NCBI GenBank assembly: GCA_016793095.1
Contig: JAEUJQ010000050.1
Location: forward strand, 1 to 64,000
DNA: 64,000 bases
Direction: 5' to 3'
Source of the DNA: Myxococcaceae bacterium
Lineage (GTDB): Bacteria > Myxococcota > Myxococcia > Myxococcales > Myxococcaceae
A program made the position numbers and the translations under genes. A model generated the notes under the pieces. The model was not told where the DNA came from, ran no database searches, and saw nothing but the letters and a program-made list of their open reading frames with translations. Of the stretch, positions 1 through 7,289 are shown piece after piece (position 1 is the first letter of the stretch; each line of letters begins with the position of its first letter).

Positions 1-420
1 CCACCCGCCGTCGAACCACCGGCCGTGCCACCCGCCGTCGAACCACCGGCCGTGCCACCCGCCGTCGAACCACCGGCCGTGCCACCCGCCGGCGACCCAC
101 CGGCCGAGCCACCCGCCGTCGAACCACCAGCCGAGCCACCCGCCGTCGAACCACCGGCCGAGCCACCCGCCGTCGAACCGCCGGCCGAGCCACCCGCCGA
201 GCCACCCGCCGTCGAACCACCAGCCGAGCCACCCGCCGTCGAACCACCAGCCGAGCCACCCGCCGTCGAACCGCCGGCCGTGCCACCCGCCGTCGAACCA
301 CCAGCCGAGCCACCCGCGCGTCCACCGGCGACGCCGCCGGCGGTCGAGCCACCAGCCGTGCCGCCACCCGTCGTGAAGCCGCCGCCCGTGCCGAACCCGC
401 CTGCCGTGCCTCCGCCGCTG
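1..420. repeat. Short tandem repeat array coding for a GGSTAGGS linker
   Basis: The first 420 bases are built from variants of a short unit that encodes Gly-Gly-Ser-Thr-Ala-Gly-Gly on the minus strand. Units differ by single substitutions (accaccggc versus accaccagc, for example). Arrays like this expand and contract by replication slippage. The plus strand is also open here (Pro-Pro-Ala-Val-Glu), but that is a by-product of the base composition. Confidence 0.85.
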
Positions 421-509
421 CCGGCGTCAGGCCTGTTGTTCGCGGGACCGCAGCCGATGGCGAACACCATCGCCGCGCTCGCGACGAGATACCGAGTCGA
501 AAGTCTCAT
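1..509 (-). CDS. Gly/Ser/Thr/Ala-repeat lipoprotein, N-terminal part only
   Basis: This is the start of a lipoprotein that runs off the left edge, so only about 169 codons are visible. Translation from the ATG at 507-509 (minus) gives a short basic N-terminus, a hydrophobic stretch and a lipobox ending at Cys20 (VFAIGC), so it should be exported and lipid-anchored. After about residue 30 the protein is pure low-complexity linker of the GGSTAGGSAGG type. The underlying DNA is a near-perfect array of 9- and 15-base units. The functional domain, if any, lies beyond the edge. The lipoprotein at 47270-49237 has the same architecture and carries Cys-rich modules after the linker, so this one may too. 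It is divergent from the RlmN-like gene, with about 160 bp between them for promoters. Confidence 0.85.
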   Translation of the reverse strand, partial: MRLSTRYLVASAAMVFAIGCGPANNRPDAGSGGGTAGGFGTGGGFTTGGGTAGGSTAGGVAGGRAGGSAGGSTAGGTAGGSTAGGSAGGSTAGGSAGGSTAGGSAGGSAGGSTAGGSAGGSTAGGSAGGSTAGGSAGGSPAGGTAGGSTAGGTAGGSTAGGTAGGSTAG

Positions 510-672
510 TGTGTGTGGCTCCCCTGAAGGTGACTGCGAACTGCTGGCCGACGGCGCGTCTAGGTCGATCGCCCGCCCCGTTTCAACCGCCTTCTCGAGG
601 ATTTCGTCTCCATCTGCTGACAGGCGGTGGCGCTCTGTCGCAGCGCGTCGCAGCCGTGCTACGGGCGCCCGC

Positions 673-1761
673 GTGTCGAGCGGCGCGATCAACCTGAAGA
701 ACCACGACTTCGATGAGCTCTTCGCGAAGCTGGCTCCTCTCGGCGCCTCGCGGACCGCCGCGCTCAAGCTGTTCGCCTCCGTCTTCGCGCACCGCGCCCG
801 CTCGATGGCCGACGTCCGCACGGCTCGCCAGGTGCCTGCGGGCGTACGCGACTGGGTTCAGGCCAACGCGACCCTGCCCTCCCTCGACATCGTCGAGCGC
901 CGCCGCGCCGACGACGGCTTCGTGAAGTACCTCTTCACCTCTCCGCTGGGAGGCCGCTTCGAGGCCGTTCGTATTCCCCTCTTCGACACCCACTACGTCG
1001 TCTGCATCTCCTCTCAGGTCGGCTGCGCGCTCGCCTGCGACTTCTGCATGACGGGCAAGATGGGCTTCTCGCGCAACCTCGAGACCTGGGAGATCGTGGA
1101 TCAGGTGCTCCAGCTCGTCCGCGAGGCCGACCGGCCGGTGAGGGGCGTCGTCTTCATGGGCATGGGCGAGCCGCTGCTCAACTACGCCAACGCCTCGCGC
1201 GCCGCGCGCGTCATGTGCCACCCGGCGGGGCTCGCCATCTCGGGGCGCTCCATCACCTTCTCGACCGCGGGCTGGGTGCCGGGCATCAAGAAGTACATCG
1301 CCGATGATCCGCCATGGCGGCTCGCGTTCTCGCTCACCTCGGCGATCGCCGAGAAGCGCGCGACGGTGCTGCCGGTCGAGCACACCCACCCCCTGCCGAC
1401 GCTGGTCGAGCAGATCCGCCGCTACAGCCAGGCCCGCAACGACGAACGCGTGATGCTCGCCTACGTGTGCATCGCGGGGTTCAACACCGGCCTCGAAGAC
1501 GCGCTCGCGCTGAAGCACACCTTCGAGGGCATTCCCATCAAGGTCGATCTCATCGACGTGACGGATCCAACCGGCAGGTACCTGCCTCCCTCCCCTGAGG
1601 AGCTCAAGCGCTTCCGTGACCACCTGCAGGTGCTCCAGTCGCCCATCGCGCGGCGCTACTCGGGCGGGAAGGACATCGGCGCGGCCTGCGGAACGCTCGA
1701 GGCCTCTCAACGCGGCGGCGTGCTGCTCCACGGCCCGGGACCTCTCGCGCAGGCGCGCTGA
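673..1761 (+). CDS. RlmN/Cfr-family radical SAM methyltransferase-like protein
   Basis: A radical SAM enzyme of the RlmN family, which methylates C2 of A2503 in 23S rRNA and A37 in some tRNAs. The protein (about 362 aa from the GTG at 673) carries the CX3CX2C iron-sulfur motif in GCALACDFCMTGKMGF, the MGMGEPLLN motif, and near the C-terminus AACGTL. AACGTL matches the place of the second catalytic cysteine that forms the methyl-transfer adduct. It departs from housekeeping RlmN: STSG is replaced by STAGWVPG, and the SLHA segment is SLTS. It may therefore be a paralogue with another RNA target. No ATG is available; GTG 673 is the only good start after the divergent gene and has no clear ribosome binding site. 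The open frame continues upstream only into the antisense of the neighbouring repeat. Confidence 0.88.
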   Translation: MSSGAINLKNHDFDELFAKLAPLGASRTAALKLFASVFAHRARSMADVRTARQVPAGVRDWVQANATLPSLDIVERRRADDGFVKYLFTSPLGGRFEAVRIPLFDTHYVVCISSQVGCALACDFCMTGKMGFSRNLETWEIVDQVLQLVREADRPVRGVVFMGMGEPLLNYANASRAARVMCHPAGLAISGRSITFSTAGWVPGIKKYIADDPPWRLAFSLTSAIAEKRATVLPVEHTHPLPTLVEQIRRYSQARNDERVMLAYVCIAGFNTGLEDALALKHTFEGIPIKVDLIDVTDPTGRYLPPSPEELKRFRDHLQVLQSPIARRYSGGKDIGAACGTLEASQRGGVLLHGPGPLAQAR

Positions 1762-1803
1762 AATTCCTGTGAACGTGGCCCCGCTCGTGGCTACTCCTGC
1801 GCC

Positions 1804-2217
1804 ATGCTCCACGCCCACTCCGCGCTGCGCTTCCTCGTCCTCGGCCTCGGCCTCGTCTGCCTCGTCGTCTTCACGCTCGGCCAGACGCAGGGCAAGCCGT
1901 ACTCGAAGAGCGCCAACACGCTCGTCACCGTCTTCGCTGGGCTCACGCACCTGCAGGCGACGATTGGCCTGCTCCTGGTCGTGATGGGCCTGTACTACCC
2001 GCGCCTCATCGGCCACATCGTGCTGATGCTCGCCGCGGCGGTGGGGCTGCAGGTGCTGCTCATCCGCAACAAGCGGTCCGCCACGCCCGGGTACAAGCTG
2101 CCGCTCCTCGGCGTCGCGACGGCGCTGCTCCTCATGGTGGGCGGCACGTTCGCCATCGGGCGGCACCCGTTCCAGGCGACGGTGTTCGGCTCCGCGGCGA
2201 CCCAGGCGAGCCCGTGA
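1804..2217 (+). CDS. Small four-helix integral membrane protein
   Basis: A 137-residue protein of unknown function. Four hydrophobic stretches are visible at roughly residues 8-26, 40-60, 68-88 and 98-115, separated by short polar loops. That gives a compact four-helix bundle in the inner membrane. The opening MLHAHSALRFLVLGLG, with histidine at the membrane edge, resembles a family of small bacterial membrane proteins with a similar His-Ser start, but no function is known to me. It starts 42 bp after the RlmN-like gene, on the same strand, and could be co-transcribed with it. Confidence 0.75.
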   Translation: MLHAHSALRFLVLGLGLVCLVVFTLGQTQGKPYSKSANTLVTVFAGLTHLQATIGLLLVVMGLYYPRLIGHIVLMLAAAVGLQVLLIRNKRSATPGYKLPLLGVATALLLMVGGTFAIGRHPFQATVFGSAATQASP

Positions 2218-2271
2218 GGTGCGTGGAGCGGAACGTCAGGGACGTGCGAGCGGGCGCGTCCCGGCCCGGGC

Positions 2272-3543
2272 GTGACTGACGACCTGCACCCGACGCCGTT
2301 TCGTGCGCTGACGCTGCCTGCGAACGCCCTCGCCCTCGAGCTGACCCAGGCGGTTCGCGCCCAGCGGCCGGGCAGCTTCGTCGCCTACACCGAGCACTCG
2401 TCGTTCGACCCGCTCGAGTTTCACCAGGCGGGGCAGTGCTCGCTGACGCCGCTGCCGGGCTCGCCGGTTCTCGAGCACTGGACCCTCACCGAGCGCCGCG
2501 ACGACGTCTGGCGCTACGGGCGACAGGGTTGGTACGAGCTGCAGTGGGCGGGGGTGCGGTTCGAGGTCGTCGTCGCCACCTTCGGCGCGTGTGGAGGTTG
2601 TCCCGAGTCGTCGTGGTGGATCGTCGCGCCCGACGAGGGCGCCGCGAAGCGGCTCTTCCTCGCGACGACGAGGTTCTGCGACGACGTTCACGGGCAGGTG
2701 CTCGTGTTCTCGAACGGCAGGTTCCAGAAGAGCGCCGAGCTTCACCAGGCCATCAAGCAGGCGCGCTGGAGCGACCTCGTGCTCCCCGGGAACCTCGCGG
2801 AGGATATCCGGGCTGACGCGCGCCGGTTCTTCGAGCGCAAGGACTTCTACGAGCGGCACCGGTTGCCCTGGAAGCGCGGGGTGCTGCTCATCGGCCCTCC
2901 GGGGAACGGGAAGTCGCACACCATCCGTGCGCTCCTCAGCGAGCTCGGGCGGCCCACCATCGTCGTGAGAGGCTTCGAAGGGCGCGACGAGAGCCCGGCC
3001 GGCGGCATCAAGAAGGTCTTCGAGCGCGCCCGACACAACGCCCCGTCGGTCATCGTCTTCGAGGACCTCGACTGCCTCGTCGACGAGCGCACGCGCTCTC
3101 TGCTGCTCAACGAGCTCGACGGCTTCGCGCTCAACACCGGGCTGTTCATCATCGCCACCACGAACCACCCCGAGAAGATCGACCGCTCCCTGCTCGACCG
3201 GCCGAGCCGCTTCGACCGCAAGTTCCACTTCCCCCTGCCGGACGCGCCGACGCGCCGGGCCTTCTTGACGCAGCTCGACTCGGTGGCGGCGGAGGGCCTT
3301 CACCTGTCGCCCGAAGGCCTGGCCACCCTCGTCGAACGGACCCACGGCTTTACCTTCGCGTACCTGAAGGAGCTGCACCTGAGCGCAGCGCTCTGCTGGG
3401 CGGACCAGGACGGCCGGCGCAGCTTCGAGGCGCTCCTGGCTGAGACGGCCGAGCTCCTGGCTCGAGACCTCAAGACGGTGGCGCAGACCATCGGGCCTCT
3501 CCCGTCGAACCGGTCCATCGGGTTCGGCGAAGCCTCTGCCTGA
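2272..3543 (+). CDS. AAA+ ATPase with a unique N-terminal domain
   Basis: A 423-residue AAA+ ATPase of the classical (FtsH/Bcs1/katanin-like) type. Residues 1-195 form an unrecognised N-terminal domain. The AAA core follows with Walker A GPPGNGKSH (about 208-216), Walker B VIVFEDLD (about 260-267), a sensor-1 TTN (296-298), and LDRPSRFDRKFHF carrying the arginine-finger region. A small helical lid ends the protein. Such proteins remodel or unfold a partner using ATP; the N-terminal domain normally sets the substrate, which is unknown here. The start is the GTG at 2272; there is no ATG near it. It precedes a secreted protein by 39 bp. Confidence 0.88.
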   Translation: MTDDLHPTPFRALTLPANALALELTQAVRAQRPGSFVAYTEHSSFDPLEFHQAGQCSLTPLPGSPVLEHWTLTERRDDVWRYGRQGWYELQWAGVRFEVVVATFGACGGCPESSWWIVAPDEGAAKRLFLATTRFCDDVHGQVLVFSNGRFQKSAELHQAIKQARWSDLVLPGNLAEDIRADARRFFERKDFYERHRLPWKRGVLLIGPPGNGKSHTIRALLSELGRPTIVVRGFEGRDESPAGGIKKVFERARHNAPSVIVFEDLDCLVDERTRSLLLNELDGFALNTGLFIIATTNHPEKIDRSLLDRPSRFDRKFHFPLPDAPTRRAFLTQLDSVAAEGLHLSPEGLATLVERTHGFTFAYLKELHLSAALCWADQDGRRSFEALLAETAELLARDLKTVAQTIGPLPSNRSIGFGEASA

Positions 3544-3582
3544 GGTGCCAGCGGACCGGGCCGCGTGCGCTATGAAGCGGGC

Positions 3583-4230
3583 ATGGTCCCGCTGGTGGTC
3601 GCCTCGCTGCTCTCTGGAGTTCCCATGCCCGTGCTCACCACCGGAGACGCGGTCGATACGCAGCTGAAGTCGAAGGACCCGCGCGTCACCGTCGAGGGCA
3701 CGCTCGAGCGCGCCTCGATGCTCAAGGGCGGCAAGACCTGGCTCGGCACCGCCCTCGTGCTCGACGACGGGAAGGTGGTGTGGCTCACGCACACCGTCCC
3801 GCCAGCCGGGTGGGAGCCGCTGCTCGGGAAGTTCTTGCGCGTCGAAGGCGTGCTCGCGCGGCAGTCTCCTGAGACGGTCCAGTCCATCCTCGCGCCGCAC
3901 CTCGTGTCGCCGGAGAAGCCGGTGGAGGTGCCGCGCGCCCTCTCGTCGCTGGTGGGCCAGAAGGTCCGCCTCGCCGGCTTCGCTGAGAACGCGAAGGGCG
4001 GCGCGGTGGTGCTGGTGGACAACGAGCCGGTCTACGTGGCGAAGAAGGACGGCTGGCCCGAGCCCGTCATGAAGCAACGCGTGAGCCTCGGCGGCACGCT
4101 GGTGCGCAGGAAGTACCTGCCCGAGGCCACGGTGAACGCGAAGGGTGAAATCTCCCAGGGCACCGCCGGGGGCAGCACGCAGTACGTGCTCGAGGACGCG
4201 ACCGACCCCAGCCCGCTGCGGGCGCCCTGA
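3583..4230 (+). CDS. Secreted protein of unknown function
   Basis: A protein of 215 residues when started at ATG 3583. The frame also allows GTG 3565, six codons earlier. The start chosen puts the hydrophobic MVPLVVASLLSGVP at the very N-terminus, as expected of a signal peptide, so it is probably periplasmic. The body is rich in short beta-prone segments with several repeats of a VRLAGFAEN / LRVEGVLARQ pattern. This is compatible with small OB-fold-like barrels, but that is inference. No enzyme motif is visible. It lies 11 bp upstream of the SpoIID-family gene and is likely transcribed with it. Confidence 0.75.
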   Translation: MVPLVVASLLSGVPMPVLTTGDAVDTQLKSKDPRVTVEGTLERASMLKGGKTWLGTALVLDDGKVVWLTHTVPPAGWEPLLGKFLRVEGVLARQSPETVQSILAPHLVSPEKPVEVPRALSSLVGQKVRLAGFAENAKGGAVVLVDNEPVYVAKKDGWPEPVMKQRVSLGGTLVRRKYLPEATVNAKGEISQGTAGGSTQYVLEDATDPSPLRAP

Positions 4231-4241
4231 GGACTCCCACG

Positions 4242-5312
4242 ATGCTCTCCTTCACTGCCCTCGTCCTCCTGACCTCCGCGCCGCTCGAGGTGCGGGTGCT
4301 CGAGCGCGAGAAGCCCTCGAAGGTGATGCTGGGCTCCGAGCGGCTCAGCTGTGACGAGCAGCCGCTGCCGGGCACGGTGGAGCTGACTGTCGGCCTCGAC
4401 GGCGTCGCCGTGAAGGGCCAGTCGAAGAGCTGTGGAGTGGTGCGCGCTGACGCGGTCTCCACCGTCACCGTGGGTGAGGTGACGCGGCGCTACCCCGGCG
4501 CGCTCGAGGTGACGGTCGAGGGCGGCCTGCTGCGGCTCATCAACACGGTGGACGTCGAGGCCTACCTGCCCTCCGTCGTGCACGCGGAGGCGCAGGGCTC
4601 TCCAGCGGCGGCGCTCGAGGCGCAGGCCATCGTCTCGCGCACGTTCGCGCTCACCGGGCGCCATCGGCATGAGCGCGCCGGCTACCACCTGTGCGACCTC
4701 ACCCACTGTCAGTGGTACCGCGGCGTCGAGCCCGACACGAAGGCGGCCGCCGACGCGGTGGCGAAGACGAGAGGCCAGGTGCTGATGGTGGGCGGCATCG
4801 CGCTGAAGCCGGCCTTCTTCCATGCCTCGTGCGGGGGACGCACCAGCGCGTCGTCCGACGTCTTCCACGAGGCGGGCGCGGGCCCCGGCGTGGACGACTC
4901 GACGAAGGAAGGTCCAGCCTGCCGCGAGGCGCCCGACTTCGAGTGGAGCTGGCAGGCCGACCGCGTGGAGCTCGCGAAGGCCCTGGGCGCGAAGCCAGAA
5001 GGAGACGCCTTCGTGCCGCTCTCGCGCGACAAGGGCGGCCGCGTGCTCGAGGTGTCGTCGTTCGGCAAGCGCATGGATGGCAGCGAGTTCGCGTCGCGCA
5101 TCGGCCGCGTCTTCGGCTGGCAGGCGCTGAAGAGCCTCAAGGTGACGGCCGAGGAGGTCGAGTCCACCGTCACCTTCAAGGGGCGCGGCCTCGGCCACGG
5201 CGTCGGCCTCTGTCAGCACGGCGCGCGCGCGCTGGCGGCGAAGGGCTGGGACGCGAAGAAGCTGCTGCTCCGCTACTTCCCCGACAGCCAGGTGCGCCAG
5301 GCCGAGGAGTGA
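4242..5312 (+). CDS. SpoIID/LytB-domain protein
   Basis: A 356-residue exported protein with a SpoIID domain. In endospore formers SpoIID is a lytic transglycosylase acting on stem-peptide-free (denuded) glycan strands. Homologues in Gram-negatives are taken to be peptidoglycan-remodelling enzymes. Visible family landmarks are DVEAYLPSVVHAEAQGSPAAALEAQAIVSRTFAL (about residues 105-140, shown here by its ends DVEAYLP and RTFAL), the ASCGGRTS segment, and the C-terminal GHGVGLCQHGA. The glutamate in the AEAQG stretch corresponds to the catalytic position of SpoIID. A weak signal sequence begins at MLSFTALVLL. It follows a secreted protein at 11 bp. Confidence 0.88.
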   Translation: MLSFTALVLLTSAPLEVRVLEREKPSKVMLGSERLSCDEQPLPGTVELTVGLDGVAVKGQSKSCGVVRADAVSTVTVGEVTRRYPGALEVTVEGGLLRLINTVDVEAYLPSVVHAEAQGSPAAALEAQAIVSRTFALTGRHRHERAGYHLCDLTHCQWYRGVEPDTKAAADAVAKTRGQVLMVGGIALKPAFFHASCGGRTSASSDVFHEAGAGPGVDDSTKEGPACREAPDFEWSWQADRVELAKALGAKPEGDAFVPLSRDKGGRVLEVSSFGKRMDGSEFASRIGRVFGWQALKSLKVTAEEVESTVTFKGRGLGHGVGLCQHGARALAAKGWDAKKLLLRYFPDSQVRQAEE

Positions 5313-5420
5313 GGAGCGCACCCGCCCGTCCGACGGGCCCGTTCCCACCTGAACGCACAGTGTCGGCCTTGCGACGTGAGGCCGGCGGGCGATGATGCGC
5401 CCAGCCCTGCGGGGCGACGA

Positions 5421-5479
5421 AAGGAGGTGGTGCCTTGCCCAGTCACGAACAAGGAACCATCTCCGCGGTGACCCTCTGA
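5421..5479 (+). CDS. 14-codon ORF with a near-ideal Shine-Dalgarno (candidate leader peptide)
   Basis: An unusually complete ribosome binding site, AAGGAGGTG at 5421-5429, sits six or seven bases before a TTG at 5435. That TTG opens a 14-codon frame (MPSHEQGTISAVTL, stop 5477-5479). A GTG at 5430 in another frame is an alternative but is too close to the binding site. The last codons lie in the 5' arm of a nested stem-loop (5461-5509), so a translating ribosome would open that stem. This is the arrangement of a leader peptide or attenuator. The coding call is an inference from the ribosome binding site and position; the peptide has no known relative that I recognise. Confidence 0.4.
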
Positions 5480-5561
5480 AGCTCTGAGCGCTTCAGTGCC
5501 ATCGCGGAGTGGTACACAGACAGCGTTTTCAGGGCCGCCTCGCTCGTCCAGGAGGCGGCCC
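5461..5561 (+). ncRNA. Nested stem-loop plus terminator-like hairpin (candidate structured RNA or attenuator)
   Basis: Three helices can be read directly. An outer stem pairs 5461-5470 with 5500-5509 (CTCCGCGGTG with CATCGCGGAG, one G.U pair). An inner stem pairs 5476-5482 with 5490-5496 (CTGAAGC with GCTTCAG) around a 7-base loop. Downstream, a perfect 10-bp GC-rich hairpin pairs 5532-5541 with 5552-5561 (GGGCCGCCTC with GAGGCGGCCC). The last looks like a terminator but has only scattered T after it. The element sits between the SpoIID gene and the hydrolase gene. It could be an attenuator for the hydrolase or a free small RNA. Confidence 0.5.
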
Positions 5562-5589
5562 GTTCGTTCGCCGCTCCCCGAACCACCCG

Positions 5590-6543
5590 ATGCCCCGGCT
5601 GCCTGACGACTTCCGACCTGCCCTTGGCCTCTCGAACGGGCACGCCCAGACGTTCTTCGCGGCGCTGCGTCGTCGGCCGAAGGTGCCTCCGCTCACGCGC
5701 CGGCGCTTCGAGACGCCCGACGGCGACTTCGTGGACGTGGACGTGCTGGAGGGCGAGGTGGGCGCCCCGACGGTGCTGCTGCTGCACGGCCTCGAGGGCT
5801 CGTCCGCCTCGTCGTACATCGCCGAGACGCTGCGGTTGCTCGCGGCGAAGCGGTGGAACGCCTGGGCGCTCAACTTCCGCGGCTGCTCTGGTGAGCCGAA
5901 CCGGGTGCCTGCGTCGTACTGCTCCGGAGACACTCGCGACCTCGCCTTCCTCGTGGAGCGGCTCCCCGGGCCCCGCTTCGCCATCGGCTTCTCGCTCGGC
6001 GCCAGCGTGCTGCTGAACGGCTTGTCCCGGCTGAAGGTCCCGCTCGACGCGGCGGTGGCGGTGAGCGCGCCCTTTCACCTCGAGGTGAGCGCGAAGGCCA
6101 TCGACGCCCGCGGCGGCTTCGGGCCCGTGTACCTGAATCACTTCCTGCCCTCGTTGAAGGCGAAGGCGCTGGCCATGGCGCAGCGGTTCCCGGCGCACCT
6201 CGACGCCGACGTCATTCGCGGCGTGCGGACGATTCGCGACTTCGACCATCACGTGACGGCGCGGGTGTTCGGCTACGACTCGGCCGAGGACTACTACGCG
6301 CGGTGCTCGTCAGCGCCGCTGCTCGCCAGCATCGAGGCGCCGACGCTGCTCATCACCGCCGAAGACGACGCCATCGCGCCGGCCTCGTCGCTCCCTCCCG
6401 GGGTGGAGAGACAAGCGGCGGTGCACCTGCTGCGAACGCGCCACGGCGGGCACGTCGGGTATGTCGCGGGCACGCCGCTCACACCGGGGTGGTGGGCCGA
6501 GCGGCGGGCGGTCGAGTGGCTCGCGAACGAGGTGAGGCGATGA
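5590..6543 (+). CDS. YheT-type alpha/beta hydrolase
   Basis: A 317-residue alpha/beta hydrolase of the YheT (abhydrolase 1/3) family, a probable carboxylesterase of unknown natural substrate. The family opening NGHAQTFFAAL is at about residues 16-26. The oxyanion strand LLLHGLEGSS is near 63-72. The nucleophile elbow GFSLGA puts the catalytic Ser near 135. The acid lies in LLITAEDDAIAP and the His in RHGGHVGY near the C-terminus. ATG 5590 is chosen because it aligns with the usual family start. The frame stays open to 5509 but that runs into the stem-loop element. It overlaps the DUF2378 gene by 4 bp, so the two are translationally coupled. Confidence 0.9.
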   Translation: MPRLPDDFRPALGLSNGHAQTFFAALRRRPKVPPLTRRRFETPDGDFVDVDVLEGEVGAPTVLLLHGLEGSSASSYIAETLRLLAAKRWNAWALNFRGCSGEPNRVPASYCSGDTRDLAFLVERLPGPRFAIGFSLGASVLLNGLSRLKVPLDAAVAVSAPFHLEVSAKAIDARGGFGPVYLNHFLPSLKAKALAMAQRFPAHLDADVIRGVRTIRDFDHHVTARVFGYDSAEDYYARCSSAPLLASIEAPTLLITAEDDAIAPASSLPPGVERQAAVHLLRTRHGGHVGYVAGTPLTPGWWAERRAVEWLANEVRR

Positions 6544-7076
6544 GCGAGAAGCTGTGGTTCCAGTCAGCCGTCGAGGGCCTGCTGCTGCGGGGAGTCGGAG
6601 CGCGCCTGACGCCGGCGCTGCGCTCGAGGTTGCGCGAGCTCGGCGTCGATCTCGACCACCTCGAGCCGGCCTATCCGCAGGCGACGATGACGAAGGCCAT
6701 CGGTGTGGTGGTGGACGAGCTCTTCGCCGACCGGACCCGGGAGGGAGGGCTGCGCGAGCTCGGCCACGTCTTCATGCGCGGCTACGCCGAGACCTTCATC
6801 GGCGCCGCGATGGTGCAGATCATGAAGGTCATCGGGCCCCGCCGCACGCTCGAGCGCATGCAGCGGAACTTCCGCAACGGCACCAACTTCATCGAGACGA
6901 AGTTCGAGGCCGTCGGCGAGCGTGAAGCGACGCTGTGGTTCAACGACGTCTCGGGCATGCCGGCGTTCTACGCGGGCATCCTCGAGGAGGGCGGCCGCAT
7001 GACGGGCGCGAACGCGACGGTGGCGGTGGAGTCGGCCACCGACGCGAGCTGCACCTTCCGGGTCAGCTGGACGTGA
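6540..7076 (+). CDS. DUF2378 (TIGR02265) family protein
   Basis: A 178-residue member of the DUF2378/TIGR02265 family, known mainly as a large paralogous family of Myxococcus and relatives. The full family length is present, with the typical pattern FQSAVEGLLLRG at the N-terminus, a central helical part with FMRGYAETFIGAAM, and a C-terminal beta-rich part (FNDVSGMPAFYAGILEEGG, shown in parts). No catalytic residues are known. The ATG at 6540 overlaps the hydrolase stop (ATGA). This gene is one of the best taxonomic markers in the window. Confidence 0.88.
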   Translation: MSEKLWFQSAVEGLLLRGVGARLTPALRSRLRELGVDLDHLEPAYPQATMTKAIGVVVDELFADRTREGGLRELGHVFMRGYAETFIGAAMVQIMKVIGPRRTLERMQRNFRNGTNFIETKFEAVGEREATLWFNDVSGMPAFYAGILEEGGRMTGANATVAVESATDASCTFRVSWT

Positions 7077-7216
7077 GCCAGCGGCCATTGTCCTCTCGTC
7101 GGTGCTCGACGCTCGAACGAATCGCCCCAGCCAGGCCAGGCTTCCTCGACGTGAACGCGGGCCCGCGCGACCGACGACGCTCGCGAGGCTCGAGTGCACC
7201 GGGCCAGCTGCGCCAG

Positions 7217-7234
7217 CTCACTTGTCCGAGTGAG
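7217..7234. terminator. Possible weak hairpin between convergent genes
   Basis: CTCACT (7217-7222) and AGTGAG (7229-7234) form a perfect 6-bp stem with a 6-base loop. It lies in the 213-bp gap between the convergent DUF2378 and giant lipoprotein genes. There is no T tract, so a terminator role is only plausible. Nothing else is recognisable in the gap. Confidence 0.25.
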
Positions 7235-7289
7235 TGACCACGACGTGTACGAGGCTCGCTCCACCGACGAACTCCGTTCGGCAGAGGCA

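Noticed and set aside
25-660. Long Pro-Pro-Ala-Val-Glu open frame joined to the RlmN-like gene
   Set aside because: It is the antisense of a Gly/Ser-linker lipoprotein with a clear signal peptide and lipobox. The RlmN homology starts only after base 673.
583-2166. 527-codon frame on the minus strand
   Set aside because: It is the antisense of the RlmN-like and membrane protein genes; composition is Arg/Glu/His/Asp-rich with no domain, typical of a mirror frame in GC-rich DNA.
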